Source of the DNA: Candidimonas humi
Lineage (GTDB): Bacteria > Pseudomonadota > Gammaproteobacteria > Burkholderiales > Burkholderiaceae_B
Reading direction: 5' to 3'
DNA: 64,000 nt
Assembly: GCF_019166065.1 (NCBI RefSeq)
Contig: NZ_JAHTBN010000008.1
Span: 150,246 to 214,245, forward strand
Shown: positions 53,623 to 63,005 of the stretch, in pieces
How the letters are laid out: each line of letters starts with the position of its first letter
Position numbering within the stretch: the first letter of the stretch is position 1
Notes under the pieces: generated by a model
Databases searched by the model: none
What the model was told of the DNA's origin: nothing
The model's input: the letters and a program-made list of their open reading frames with translations, nothing else
Position numbers and translations under genes: made by a program

Positions 53623-54834
53623 TCAGGCGGGCGCGCCGTCGGTGTACGCCTGTGCCCGCACTGCTCCCGCCTGCAGCAGCGCGTCGATTTCTTCCGCCCC
53701 GTATCCCAAGCCCTCGAGCACCTCGCGGCTATGCTCGCCCAGGCGCGGCGGCGGGCGGCTCACGGCGTTGCGCTGGCCGTCGAAACGCAAGGGCTGGGCC
53801 ACCATGTTCAGCGGCTGGCCGTCCTGCGCAGTGCAGGTCTGCAGCATGCCGCATTCCTGGGTATGCGGATGCGCCAGCATTTCGCCCACGGTCTGGATGG
53901 AGGCGCAGGGGATGCCCGCGGCGCGCAGCAGATCGAGCCATTCGTCGCGGCTGCGCCGCGCCAGTATCGCCTGCACCGCCTGCAGCACTTCGGCGCGATG
54001 CGATACCCGGTCGGCGTTGGCGGCATAGCGTGTGTCGGCGGCCAGGTCCGGGGCCTCGGCCACGCGGCAAAACGTCTGCCACAGCGCATCATTGGCCACA
54101 CCCAGCAGAAAGGGCTTGTCGCTCGCGTCGAAGGCCTGATAGGGACATAGCGACTCGTGCGCCGAGCCCCAGCGCCGCGGTTCGGTGCCGCGCTGCCAAT
54201 AACTCTGCGACATATAGGCCAGGAAGCCCAGCGAAGTATCGAACAGGCAGGCTTCGACCAGGGCGCCTTCGCCGCTGCGCATGCGCCGGATGAGCGCGGA
54301 CAAGATGCCTATGGCGGCGTGCATGCCTGTAGCCTGGTCGACCGGCGAATATGGGCTGCGCGCGGGCGGGCCTTCGGTGTCGCCGGTGGTGGCCATCATG
54401 CCGCTGAAGGCCTGCAGGATCACATCGTAGCCCTTTGCTTCTTTCAGGGGCCCCTGGCGGCCGAAGCCCGAGATGCTGCAGTACACGACCGCCGGATTCA
54501 GCCTGCGCACGGTGTCGTAGTCTATGCCCAGGCGTTGCGTCACGCCCGGCCCGAAGCTTTCCACCACGACGTCAGCGCCGGCGATCAGGCGGTGCACCAC
54601 CTCGCGTCCGCGCTCGTGCTTCAGGTCCAGCGCCACGCTGCGCTTGTTGCGGTTGGCGCTGAGAAAGACGGTGCCCTCGCCATCCCGGAAGGGCGGCCAG
54701 CGGCGGGTATCGTCGCCATTGACGGTCTCGACCTTCACCACCTCGGCGCCCATGTCGGCCAGGTACTGGGTGCACAAGGGGCCTGCCAGCACTTTGGAAA
54801 AATCGACTACTCGTATCCCATCCAGGGTATTCAT
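53623..54834 (-). CDS. CaiB/BaiF class III CoA-transferase
   Basis: 403-residue family III CoA-transferase, an interlocked-dimer enzyme that transfers CoA to a carboxylate through an aspartyl-CoA intermediate. The opening LDGIRVVDFSKVLAGPLCTQYLADMGAEVVKVE is diagnostic. The catalytic Asp is in SPVDQATGMHAAIG (near residue 167), and the middle holds NRNKRSVALDLKHERG. It is divergent from the second crotonase gene, with a FadR-type site in between. In this cluster it would activate the incoming acid. Confidence 0.93.
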   Translation of the reverse strand: MNTLDGIRVVDFSKVLAGPLCTQYLADMGAEVVKVETVNGDDTRRWPPFRDGEGTVFLSANRNKRSVALDLKHERGREVVHRLIAGADVVVESFGPGVTQRLGIDYDTVRRLNPAVVYCSISGFGRQGPLKEAKGYDVILQAFSGMMATTGDTEGPPARSPYSPVDQATGMHAAIGILSALIRRMRSGEGALVEACLFDTSLGFLAYMSQSYWQRGTEPRRWGSAHESLCPYQAFDASDKPFLLGVANDALWQTFCRVAEAPDLAADTRYAANADRVSHRAEVLQAVQAILARRSRDEWLDLLRAAGIPCASIQTVGEMLAHPHTQECGMLQTCTAQDGQPLNMVAQPLRFDGQRNAVSRPPPRLGEHSREVLEGLGYGAEEIDALLQAGAVRAQAYTDGAPA

Positions 54835-54884
54835 GTGCTTGTCGCCTCATGTTTTTGATGCTTGGTATTTTTTACTCTAAATTT

Positions 54885-54897
54885 AATGGTCTAACCG
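54885..54897. promoter_or_regulatory. FCD/GntR-type operator-like site in the divergent spacer
   Basis: AATGGTCTAAC at 54885-54895 is part of TGGTCTAACCG, matching the FadR-subfamily consensus TNGTNNNACNA except for the last base. A matching site lies upstream of the GntR gene at 59604-59616. The spacer separates the CoA-transferase from the crotonase gene. Confidence 0.45.
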
Positions 54898-54990
54898 TTG
54901 ACTAAAGCGATGTTATTAATTATTCTTCTCTACGTCAATGCGGCATAGCACTTGTCCCGCACCCGTCGCCACAGCCTGCAAGGAATTCGC

Positions 54991-55767
54991 TTGAGCATCG
55001 ACTTCTCCGTGGACGGCCACGGCATCGCCACCATCACCATCAACCGCCCCGAACGGCGCAACGCCCTCGACCAGCAGCATTACGACCTGCTGTCCGAGGC
55101 CTGGCGCACGGTTCGCGACGACAACGCCATACGCGTAGCCATTATCACCGGCGCGGGCGACAAGGCGTTCTGCGCCGGCGCCGACATCAAAAGCTTCCTG
55201 GCCGCCGCGCCGCCGCTGGCACAGATTGCGCACACCCAGCAATCGCAATTGCTGAACCGCGGGCTGGAAGTCTGGAAACCCATCGTGGCCGCCGTCAACG
55301 GCTATTGCCTGGGCGGCGGCATGACCCTGCTGCTGGCCACCGACATCCGGGTCTGTGCGGATGACGCGCAGTTCGGCCTGTCAGAGGTGCGGCGCGGCGC
55401 GTTTCCCGCCAATGGCGGCACACAGCGCATCTGCCAGCAACTGCCGCATGCCATCGCCATGGAGTTCCTGCTGCTGGGCGACAACTTCGATGCCCAGGCC
55501 GCCGGGCGCTGGGGCCTGGTCAACCGCGTCGTGCCTCGCGACCAACTGATGGACACGGCGCGCCAATATGCGCTGCGCCTGGCCGCCAATGCGCCGCTGG
55601 CGGTACAGGCGGCCAAAGAGCTGGCGATACGCAGCCGCGACGCCGACCTGGCTACCGGCCTGCGGCTGGAACAATTGTTTCTGCGCCTGCTGCAGGAAAG
55701 CGCAGACATCCAGGAAGGCGCGCGCGCCTTTGCCGAAAAGCGGCCGCCTGAGTTTCGCGGGTGTTGA
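54991..55767 (+). CDS. Enoyl-CoA hydratase/isomerase family protein
   Basis: 258-residue crotonase-fold enzyme with NRPERRNALDQQ, the oxyanion block KAFCAGADIKSF and NGYCLGGGMTLLLATDIRVCADDAQFGLSEVRRGAFPANGGTQR. The second catalytic Glu is kept (LSEVRRG), but the first is missing (GGGMT in place of GGxCE), so hydratase activity is uncertain. The TTG at 54991 is chosen as start because AAGGAA lies just upstream; another TTG at 54952 would add 13 residues. Confidence 0.88.
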   Translation: MSIDFSVDGHGIATITINRPERRNALDQQHYDLLSEAWRTVRDDNAIRVAIITGAGDKAFCAGADIKSFLAAAPPLAQIAHTQQSQLLNRGLEVWKPIVAAVNGYCLGGGMTLLLATDIRVCADDAQFGLSEVRRGAFPANGGTQRICQQLPHAIAMEFLLLGDNFDAQAAGRWGLVNRVVPRDQLMDTARQYALRLAANAPLAVQAAKELAIRSRDADLATGLRLEQLFLRLLQESADIQEGARAFAEKRPPEFRGC

Positions 55768-55905
55768 TACTAAGGATCTACATCGATTTCGGCTTCAGAC
55801 GTCTCGTCTTCCCGATAGCCCCTTAGCCTTTGCGCCCGACACCCCTGCACCCGATATTTACATGCGCATCCATAGACACACCTACGCACCGACAAGGCCC
55901 TAAGC

Positions 55906-56787
55906 ATGAGCAAGCAGACATTCAGATCCCTATTATTCGTACCCGGCGACAGCGAGCGCAAGCTTGCCAAGGCCGAGGCCACCGGCGCCGACGCCGTGGT
56001 GCTCGACCTGGAAGACGCGGTCGAGGCCAGCCGCCTGCCGCAGGCACGGGAAATGGTGCGCCAATACCTGGAAGCGCGGTCCGGGCGCAGACAGGCCATC
56101 TGGGTGCGCATCAATCCGCTGACTTCGGGCCTGGCCCTGGACGACCTAGCCGCGATAGTGCGCGGCGCGCCCGACGGCATACTGCTGCCCAAAGTGGCGG
56201 GCCCCTCCGCCATCGAGGCGCTCGCCGGCTACCTCGACGCGCTCGAGGCGCGCGACGGCGTCGCGCGCGGCTCGGTAGGCATCATTCCGGTGGCCACCGA
56301 GGTTCCGGACGCGCTCTTCACATTGGGCAACTACAAGAACAGCAGCCCGCGCCTGCAAGGCCTGACTTGGGGCGCGGAAGACCTGTCCGCCGCACTCGGC
56401 GCGGCCACCAACCGGCAGGAAGACGGCGAGTACGAGTTCACCTACAAATTGGCGCGCTCGTTGTGCCTGCTGGGCGCGCATGCCGCAGGGGTACGCGCCA
56501 TCGACACCATCTGCGGCAATTTCAGGGACGATGCCGGGCTGCGCAAAGAGGCCGCGCTTGCGCGCAAGGCCGGATTCTCGGGAAAGATAGCCATCCATCC
56601 CGACCAGGTCGCCGCCATCAATGAGGCCTTCACGCCGGACGCGGCCGAACTCGAATATGCGCGGCGCGTCGTGCAAGCCTTCGAGCAGGCGCCCGGCGCG
56701 GGCACGCTGCAACTGGACGGCGAGATGCTGGACCGCCCGCACCTGAAGCGGGCCATGCAGACACTGGCGCTGGGCGGCGCAGCCTAG
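55906..56787 (+). CDS. HpcH/HpaI aldolase/citrate lyase family CoA-ester lyase (CitE-like)
   Basis: 293-residue TIM-barrel lyase. The opening RSLLFVPGDSERKLAKA, VVLDLEDAVEASR (metal and substrate region), WVRINPL, PKVAGPSAIEAL and GLTWGAEDLSAALGA are the CitE-family blocks; GKIAIHPDQV lies near the C-terminus. Single CitE-like proteins outside citrate lyase operons cleave malyl-CoA or citramalyl-CoA. In this cluster, citramalyl-CoA to acetyl-CoA plus pyruvate is the best guess. Follows the crotonase gene by 138 bp. Confidence 0.9.
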   Translation: MSKQTFRSLLFVPGDSERKLAKAEATGADAVVLDLEDAVEASRLPQAREMVRQYLEARSGRRQAIWVRINPLTSGLALDDLAAIVRGAPDGILLPKVAGPSAIEALAGYLDALEARDGVARGSVGIIPVATEVPDALFTLGNYKNSSPRLQGLTWGAEDLSAALGAATNRQEDGEYEFTYKLARSLCLLGAHAAGVRAIDTICGNFRDDAGLRKEAALARKAGFSGKIAIHPDQVAAINEAFTPDAAELEYARRVVQAFEQAPGAGTLQLDGEMLDRPHLKRAMQTLALGGAA

Positions 56788-56958
56788 CCCGACGCCGCCT
56801 GGCCGGGGCGGGCCGCCCCGCACCGGCCCGCAGCGTACACAGAGGATAAAAACAGAGGGCACAAGCCACGCAACATCAGCAGTACGAAAGCCACGCAGCA
56901 TATGACCCACGTCGGCGGCCATCTTGCAGGCCGCAGCCGAAACCGGAGGAGACCGGAA

Positions 56959-57936
56959 ATGAAGAAACTGCTACGCAGGAAACTGCTCGTATTGTCCTGC
57001 GCGCTCGCGACGGGCATCGCCGGCAGCGCCGCCAACGCGGCCTACCCAGAGAAAGACATACGCTTCATCACCGCCTTTGCCGCGGGCAGCGCCAGCGACA
57101 TCGTCGCGCGCCTGATCGCCGAACGCCTGCAAGCCGCGCTAGGACAGCCGGTAGTGGTCGAGAACAAGGCCGGCGCCTCGGGGCAGATCGCCGCCAATTA
57201 TGTGGCCCGGTCCGCCCCGGACGGCTACACCATCATGCTGGCAACCAACACCACGCACTCGGCCAATCCCTATCTGTTCAAGACCCTGCATTACGACCCA
57301 ATCAAGGACTTCACGCCGATCGCGCAGGTATGCAACTTCCCGTTCGTGCTGGCCGTGAGCGGCAAGCTGCCCGTCTCCAGCGTCAAGGAATTGCTGGCCT
57401 ACGGCAAGCAGCATGCATCGAACCTCAGCTATGCCTATGGCAACAGCACCGGCCAGATATCGGCCGCCGCCTTCGACAAGGCCACCGGCCTGCATGCCAC
57501 GCCCGTGCCCTATAAAAGCTCGCCCCAGGCCATGACCGACGTGATCGGCGGCCGCGCCTCGTTCATGTTCGCCGACCTCGCCTCGGCCGCAAGCTATATA
57601 CAGTCGGGCAAGCTGAAACTGCTGGGCGTCACCACCAGCCAGCGCAGCAGCCTCGCCCCCAAGTTGCCGACCATCGCCGATGCCATCGGGCAGCCCGGCT
57701 TCGACCTGGCGGCGTGGGTGGGCATATTCGGGCCTGCGCACATGCCGCAGCCCGTGGTGCAGCGGCTCAGCGACGAGATCGTCAAGATCGTTTCATCGGC
57801 CGACATGCGCACACGCTTGAACCACCTGGGGGCCGAACCCACTCCGGCGCCAGCCAGCCAGTTCGGGCCTTTCGTGGCGCGGCAATTGACCGTATGGGGA
57901 CAAAAGGTCAAAGAGGCCGGCATTCCGCCCCAATGA
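56959..57936 (+). CDS. Bug-family tripartite tricarboxylate transporter substrate-binding protein
   Basis: 325-residue periplasmic receptor. The signal peptide (MKKLLRRKLLVLSCALATG, cleavage near residue 26 at AANA-AYP) is followed by YPEKDIRFITAFAAGSASDIVARL, the ENKAGASGQIAANYVA block and APDGYTIML. The start at 56959 has GGAGGA 8 bases upstream. No membrane components are adjacent. It probably captures the acid broken down by the surrounding CoA enzymes. Confidence 0.92.
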   Translation: MKKLLRRKLLVLSCALATGIAGSAANAAYPEKDIRFITAFAAGSASDIVARLIAERLQAALGQPVVVENKAGASGQIAANYVARSAPDGYTIMLATNTTHSANPYLFKTLHYDPIKDFTPIAQVCNFPFVLAVSGKLPVSSVKELLAYGKQHASNLSYAYGNSTGQISAAAFDKATGLHATPVPYKSSPQAMTDVIGGRASFMFADLASAASYIQSGKLKLLGVTTSQRSSLAPKLPTIADAIGQPGFDLAAWVGIFGPAHMPQPVVQRLSDEIVKIVSSADMRTRLNHLGAEPTPAPASQFGPFVARQLTVWGQKVKEAGIPPQ

Positions 57937-57971
57937 CCGAAACCCGATGGCCGAGGCTCGATGATATGTGC

Positions 57972-57991
57972 CGCCCGCCCTCAGGCGGGCG
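57972..57991. terminator. Short GC stem-loop between convergent genes
   Basis: CGCCCGCC and GGCGGGCG form an 8-bp stem with a 4-base loop that overlaps the end of the MaoC gene, where the Bug and MaoC genes converge. Weak evidence for termination. Confidence 0.3.
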
Positions 57992-58436
57992 TCTTCAGCA
58001 TCAAGGCGCTGCGCTTGCAAGTGGCCACCAGCGTGCCGCGCTGGTTGTAGCCGCGATGCGCAAATACCACGATGCCCTGGGAAGGGCGCGAACGGCTCTC
58101 GCGCAGCGTGAGCACTTCGGATTGCACCCGCAGGGTGTCGCCGTGGAACACGGGCGCCGGGAAACGCACTTCGTCCCAGCCCAGGTTGGCCACCGTAGTG
58201 CCCAATGTCGTGTCGCCCACCGATATGCCTACGATCAGGCCCAGCGTAAAAGCGCTGTTGACGATGCGCTGCCCGAACTCGGTATGTTCGCGGCAATATT
58301 CCTCGTCCAGGTGCAATGCGGCCGGGTTGTGCGTCAGGGCCGTGAAAAAGACATTGTCCGCCTCGGTGAGCGTGCGCCTGATCGCGTGATCGAAAATCTG
58401 CCCTACGTGGAACTGCTCGAAATACAGACCGGCCAT
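57981..58436 (-). CDS. MaoC-family hot-dog dehydratase
   Basis: 151-residue single hot-dog domain enzyme. The hydratase signature is visible as [21 protein letters not shown], with Asp27, Asn37 and His42 near the active site, followed by [27 protein letters not shown] precedes the start at 58436; the longer frame runs back through the BKACE gene and is not real. The sequence resembles mesaconyl-CoA or itaconyl-CoA hydratases. It would supply citramalyl-CoA for the CitE-like lyase. Confidence 0.88.
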   Translation of the reverse strand: MAGLYFEQFHVGQIFDHAIRRTLTEADNVFFTALTHNPAALHLDEEYCREHTEFGQRIVNSAFTLGLIVGISVGDTTLGTTVANLGWDEVRFPAPVFHGDTLRVQSEVLTLRESRSRPSQGIVVFAHRGYNQRGTLVATCKRSALMLKTPA

Positions 58437-58498
58437 TCCAGCCTCCCTTTGCCTTGTGTCGCCTTGCCCTGCCCCGCCCGACGCGGCGCCGCGGCCGG

Positions 58499-59431
58499 CT
58501 AGAACGCCACCTGGTCGCCGCCCTTGGTCTGGATCATCGCGCGCGCCTCGGCCGGCGTGGCGACTTCCAGCGACAGGCGTTCGAGGATTTCGCGGATGAT
58601 GGTTACCTGTTCGGCATTGGACTGCGCCAGCCTGCCCTTGCCGGCGTACAGGCTGTCTTCCAGGCCGACGCGGACATTGCCGCCCAGCAGCGCGCTCATG
58701 GTGACGAAAGGCAGCTGGTGCTTGCCGGCAGCCAGCACCGACAGGTAGTAATCGTCGCCGAACAGCTTGTCGGCGATGGCGCGCATGTGCAGCAGGTTTT
58801 CCTGATGTGCGCCGATGCCGCCCAGGATGCCGAAGATGCACTGCAAGAAGAACGGCGGCTTGATCAGCCCGCGATCGGCGAAATGCGCCACGTTGTACAA
58901 ATGGCCGACGTCGTAGCACTCGAACTCGAAACGCGTGCCCATGGCCGACAGTTCCGACACGCCGCGTTCGATCTGCGCAAAAGTATTCGACAGGATGAAG
59001 TCGCGCGTCATTTCCAGATACGGTTTTTCCCAATCGAACTTGAACTTCTCGATGCGCGCGCCCGCACCCGAGATATTGAAGTTGAACGAGCCCATGTTCA
59101 TCGAAGCCACTTCGGGCTGCGCCCACTTGGCCGGCGCCAGGCGTTCGTCCAGCGTCATGCCCAGGCCGCCCCCGGTGGTGATGTTCAGGATGGCGTCGGA
59201 CTGCTCTTTGATGCGCGGCAGGAATTCGGCGAACAGCTTCGGGTCCTGGCGCGGCAGGCCGGTCTGCGGATCGCGCGCATGCAGGTGCAGCATGGCGGCG
59301 CCGGCGCGGGCCGCGGCCACCGCGTCCTTGGCGATTTCCTCGGGCGTGATGGGCAGGTACGGCGACATGGAGGGCGTATGTATGGAACCCGTCACCGCGC
59401 AGGTGATGATTACCTTCTTGGCTTGCTTCAT
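58499..59431 (-). CDS. Beta-keto acid cleavage enzyme (BKACE, DUF849)
   Basis: 310-residue TIM-barrel zinc enzyme of the Kce family, which cleaves a beta-keto acid with acetyl-CoA to give acetoacetate and a new acyl-CoA. The family opening [28 protein letters not shown] and the metal ligands in [12 protein letters not shown] are clear; [14 protein letters not shown] and [11 protein letters not shown] follow. The start at 59431 has GGAG upstream. It is adjacent to the MaoC gene (62 bp) on the same strand. The acid it cleaves is unknown; the family includes 3-keto-5-aminohexanoate, dehydrocarnitine and other specificities. Confidence 0.92.
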   Translation of the reverse strand: MKQAKKVIITCAVTGSIHTPSMSPYLPITPEEIAKDAVAAARAGAAMLHLHARDPQTGLPRQDPKLFAEFLPRIKEQSDAILNITTGGGLGMTLDERLAPAKWAQPEVASMNMGSFNFNISGAGARIEKFKFDWEKPYLEMTRDFILSNTFAQIERGVSELSAMGTRFEFECYDVGHLYNVAHFADRGLIKPPFFLQCIFGILGGIGAHQENLLHMRAIADKLFGDDYYLSVLAAGKHQLPFVTMSALLGGNVRVGLEDSLYAGKGRLAQSNAEQVTIIREILERLSLEVATPAEARAMIQTKGGDQVAF

Positions 59432-59603
59432 CGATATCTCCGGTGGGGAATGCCGCCGATCCCCGCGATAGGGAAGATCGGCCTGGCGCAGCGTACTAAG
59501 CGCGCGGCGATGCACTGACGATGCGCCGTCGCAGCCTGGCGTAATTCTGGAGGAAATTCAGCGGAAACTGGCCCATAGCTTATCCAATAATGTTTTTTCG
59601 GTC

Positions 59604-59616
59604 AATGGTCAAACAA
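59604..59616. promoter_or_regulatory. FadR-type operator upstream of the GntR gene
   Basis: TGGTCAAACAA at 59606-59616 fits the FadR-subfamily consensus TNGTNNNACNA exactly and shares AATGGTC(T/A)AAC with the site at 54885. It lies 48 bp before the regulator start, in an AT-rich promoter region. Confidence 0.5.
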
Positions 59617-59663
59617 TTATTAATTCATATATTTCATGATAGACTGCTTGCATATAGACATAT

Positions 59664-60440
59664 ATGCCTCCGAGCCCCCGCGCCATGAGTTCGACACCCC
59701 CCGCCGCAGGCACCGCCCGCCTGGATATCATCGAGGTTCCGAAGTCCTGCGACATGCTGGCCAACAAACTGCGCGAGCAGATCCTGGACGGCACCATCGC
59801 CGACGGCTCCATGCTGCCCCCCGAACGCGACCTGGTACAGCAAACGGGGCTAAGCCGCGGTTCGGTCAGGGAAGGCCTGCGCATCCTCGAGGCCGAAGGG
59901 CTGATCAAGACACGCTCGGGGCGCTACGGCGGCTCTACGGTCACGCGCCCTTCCGGCGCCATGGTGTCGAACCAGATCAACCTGTATGCGCGGGTGCGCG
60001 GCATCCCGCTGGAATCGATAGTGCAGGCGCGCGAGGCGCTGGAACCCGCGCTGGCCCGGCTGGCGGCGATCAATCGCACCGAAGAAGACCTGCAGTTGCT
60101 ACGTGACATCTCGCGCCGCATCGAGGCCGCCTACGACGATGTGCCGACCTACCTGGACGAAAACGTGCAATGGCATTGCGCCTTGGCGCAGGCCAGCCAT
60201 AACGAACTGCTGCACACTTTTACAGTATCGATCGCGCAGCTCATCCGCGAGGCGACCGACATCAAAGACATGGCGACCACCGAAATCCGCGCCACCGTCA
60301 TCCAGGCCCACGAACGCATCCTGCAAGCCATTGCCGACCGCGCCCCCGACGTTGCCGAACGCCGCATGCAACGCCACGTCCAGGCCTACGCCAAGCGGGT
60401 GCACGAACTGACCGATACCGAATCGCACCGTAACGCCTGA
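59664..60440 (+). CDS. GntR-family regulator, FadR/FCD subfamily
   Basis: 258 residues. The N-terminal winged helix (about 28-95) contains LREQILDGTIADGSMLPPERDLVQQTGLSRGSVREGLRILEAEGLI, the GntR signature. The FCD helical effector domain (about 110-250) has the metal-binding His/Asp positions, for example in NVQWHCALAQASHN. The start is the ATG at 59664; one at 59685 is also possible. Divergent from the BKACE-MaoC pair. It probably regulates the whole cluster in response to an organic acid. Confidence 0.9.
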   Translation: MPPSPRAMSSTPPAAGTARLDIIEVPKSCDMLANKLREQILDGTIADGSMLPPERDLVQQTGLSRGSVREGLRILEAEGLIKTRSGRYGGSTVTRPSGAMVSNQINLYARVRGIPLESIVQAREALEPALARLAAINRTEEDLQLLRDISRRIEAAYDDVPTYLDENVQWHCALAQASHNELLHTFTVSIAQLIREATDIKDMATTEIRATVIQAHERILQAIADRAPDVAERRMQRHVQAYAKRVHELTDTESHRNA

Positions 60441-60462
60441 AGCGCCGGCCCGGGTCGGCGCC

Positions 60463-61494
60463 TCAGGTCACCAGGCGAAAGACCCGCACCCTGCGCAACA
60501 ACATCACCGCGGCCAGCGCCGCGGCGAACACGCATGTCGCGGTAAATGGAATCGCCCACCACGGCGACACGCCCGCATCCCGCAAGCCGGTGGCCGACTC
60601 GAAGCGGCGCAGCACGAAGATATGCAGGCAATACACGCCCAGGGTGCAGGCGGAAACCTGCCGCAACGGCCGTGCGAATTGCCTGGCACGCGTGCCCAGG
60701 CCATACAGGGTATTGAAGGCGCAGGCCGAAGCGGCCATCACCAGCGGCGACAAATAATCGTAGAACAGCGGATCGGGGCCCCCCGTCTGGCGCGACCGCA
60801 AATAGGTTGCGACCATGATGGCCAGCGACAGCAGCGCGAACAGCAAGGCGTTGCACGCGAGATAGCGGCGCTCGTCGCGCACGCCCTGGTATGCCTCGTG
60901 CAGCCAGGCGCCCAGGAACAGATATCCGCTCAGGCCGAAGAACGCGTCCAGCCTGTAGGTATCCACGACGTCGGCGTGCACGCCCCACGCCGCGCGCAGC
61001 GTCGGCCATGCCGACACCAGCGCCCACAGGGCCAGGTAGGCTTTTTTTTCCAAAGGCTGCGAGGCATGCCAGATCGCCCGCAGGAAAGGAACGAAGAGAT
61101 AGATGCCCAGCACCGCATACAGGTACCACAGGTGGAACACCACCGGGCCGCGCGCCAAGTCCTCGAGCCACCGCTGCCACGGGCCATACTGGCGTCCCTG
61201 CCAGTCATTCCATGCCATGTAGAACAAAGACCAGAACAAGAGCGGCGGCACCACGCGCAGGAAGCGCTTCTTGAGAAACACCGGCAGTTCTTCGCGCTTG
61301 CCCAGCAGCAGCGCCCCCGAGATCATCAGGAACACCGGCACGCAGGCGCGGCACGCCGAATCGTAGAAGTTGCTGGCCCACCATCTATCGTCGAACGCAT
61401 GGAAGTCCATGGCGGCGACGTGCAGTATCACCACCATGAAGCATGCGCCGATCCGTGCGAGATCCAGGGCCGTGCTGTCGCGTTTTTCTATCAT
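60463..61494 (-). CDS. Acyltransferase 3-family membrane protein (WecH-like)
   Basis: 343-residue integral membrane O-acyltransferase with about ten hydrophobic helices. The family opening DLARIGACFMVVILHV holds the essential His, and PVFLMISGALLL follows. The start at 61494 has GGGAG 8 bases upstream; the longer frame to 61797 is not conserved. It probably acetylates a surface polysaccharide or lipid intermediate. No glycan genes adjoin it, so the target is open. Confidence 0.87.
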   Translation of the reverse strand: MIEKRDSTALDLARIGACFMVVILHVAAMDFHAFDDRWWASNFYDSACRACVPVFLMISGALLLGKREELPVFLKKRFLRVVPPLLFWSLFYMAWNDWQGRQYGPWQRWLEDLARGPVVFHLWYLYAVLGIYLFVPFLRAIWHASQPLEKKAYLALWALVSAWPTLRAAWGVHADVVDTYRLDAFFGLSGYLFLGAWLHEAYQGVRDERRYLACNALLFALLSLAIMVATYLRSRQTGGPDPLFYDYLSPLVMAASACAFNTLYGLGTRARQFARPLRQVSACTLGVYCLHIFVLRRFESATGLRDAGVSPWWAIPFTATCVFAAALAAVMLLRRVRVFRLVT

Positions 61495-61966
61495 TGTTCT
61501 CCCGTGGCTGGCTTGGAATCGGGCCGCGGGCGGCTGTCTGCAGCCCGGCCCTTGATCCAGCAATAACATGGCCCCCGGCCCGGACTTGCCTGAAGATATT
61601 TCGGCATATTGCGGGAGGTAAATGGCATCGGAGAGCCACATGCGCGATATGGGCGCTGGCCGCCCGGCGCTATGATATTCGCGCCGGCCGCAAAGACACC
61701 CCTGCTGTGGCAAGAAGAAACACCGGCCCTGCGCCGCACCCGCTTGCGCACGACCGGCCATACCTTGTTGCATAACCAGGACCCGAAGACATGGCATATA
61801 TCACCACAGGGCGGCACGATCGCCTCGCGCAATGTCTCTGAGTCAAGTCCAGGTTGATGCTCTGCGCCCTGCTGGGCGCCGGCGCGGCCATGGACGAAAT
61901 ATGCGCGGCTTTCGCCTCGGAAAACTACTGATCTGAAACTCGACTATGCAGACACCCGGAGGAAAC
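61495..61966. other. Spacer, no gene seen
   Basis: 472 bp between the acyltransferase (minus strand) and the dehydrogenase (plus strand). Frames of up to about 110 codons exist, but none has conserved-looking sequence or a ribosome binding site. Only the GGAGG at 61958-61962 for the next gene is clear. Confidence 0.45.
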
Positions 61967-62893
61967 ATGAATATTGCGATCATCGGCACCGGCCTGATAG
62001 GACAGGCATGGGCCATCGTCTTTGCCCGCGGAGGGTGCCAGGTCAGGCTCTGGGACGGCGACGCCGCCGCCCTGGAACGCGCATCCGGCCTGATCGCGCG
62101 CCAGATCGCGCAACTGCAGGACGAGCGTCTGCTGGACGACGCACAGGCAGTGTCGGCACGTATTCAAAGCTGCGGCGAGCTCGCGCAGGCGCTGCAAGGC
62201 GCCGACTACGTCCAGGAAAACCTGCCCGAAGTGCTGGACATCAAGCAAGACATATTCCGCAAGCTCGACGCACTGGCCGCGCCGCAAACAGTGCTGGCCA
62301 GCTCGACTTCCAGCATTCCCGCCTCGGCATTCACGGCAGACCTGCCCGGCCGCCACCGCTGCCTGGTGGCACACCCCGTCAACCCGCCCTACCTGGTGCC
62401 CGTGGTGGAACTGTGCGGCGCTCCCTGGACGGACGCGGCGTCCATGGAAAAGGCCCGTTCCGTCATGAACCAGGTCGGGCAGAAACCCGTCACCGTCCAC
62501 AAAGAACTCGAGGGCTTCATCCTCAATCGCCTGCAGGGCGCGTTGCTGCGGGAAGCATTCAGGCTGGTGCAAAAAGGCTATGTCAGCGCCGAAGACCTCG
62601 ATGTCACGGTCAAGGACGGCTTGGGCCTGCGCTGGTCCTTCATGGGCCCCTTCGAGACCATAGATCTCAACGCCCCGCGGGGCCTGGCCGAGTATTGCGC
62701 GCGCTATGGCGGCATGTTCCGCTCGATCGCCACGGAACAGACCGGCACCGAGGCCTGGAGCCCCGAACTGGTCGCCGAGCTGGAACGCCAGCGGCGCGAA
62801 CAATTGCCTCAGGACGAACTGCTGCAGCGCCGCCTGTGGCGCGACCAGCGGCTGATGGCGCTGATGCGGCACAAACGCGAACTGCCGGAATAA
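61967..62893 (+). CDS. 3-hydroxyacyl-CoA dehydrogenase family NAD-dependent enzyme
   Basis: 308 residues. The N-terminal Rossmann domain (IAIIGTGLIGQAWAIVFARGGCQVRLWD) is followed by NLPEVLDIKQDIFRKLD, LASSTSSIPAS and the catalytic-His region CLVAHPVNPPYLVPVVEL, then the C-terminal helical domain with EGFILNRLQGALLREAFRLV. The sequence is nearer to the L-gulonate 3-dehydrogenase/carnitine dehydrogenase branch than to FadB. The start at 61967 has GGAGG 4 bases upstream. Convergent with an IclR gene. Substrate unknown. Confidence 0.9.
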   Translation: MNIAIIGTGLIGQAWAIVFARGGCQVRLWDGDAAALERASGLIARQIAQLQDERLLDDAQAVSARIQSCGELAQALQGADYVQENLPEVLDIKQDIFRKLDALAAPQTVLASSTSSIPASAFTADLPGRHRCLVAHPVNPPYLVPVVELCGAPWTDAASMEKARSVMNQVGQKPVTVHKELEGFILNRLQGALLREAFRLVQKGYVSAEDLDVTVKDGLGLRWSFMGPFETIDLNAPRGLAEYCARYGGMFRSIATEQTGTEAWSPELVAELERQRREQLPQDELLQRRLWRDQRLMALMRHKRELPE

Positions 62894-63005
62894 GGCCTGT
62901 ACACGCTGAGAGGCGCGGCGCCGGCACCGCTGGTGTGTGTGGGCCCCACCGTCGGCGCCGCCGGAATGTGTAGGCCCGGCGCAGTCTGGCCAAGCGCCTC
63001 GCCGA

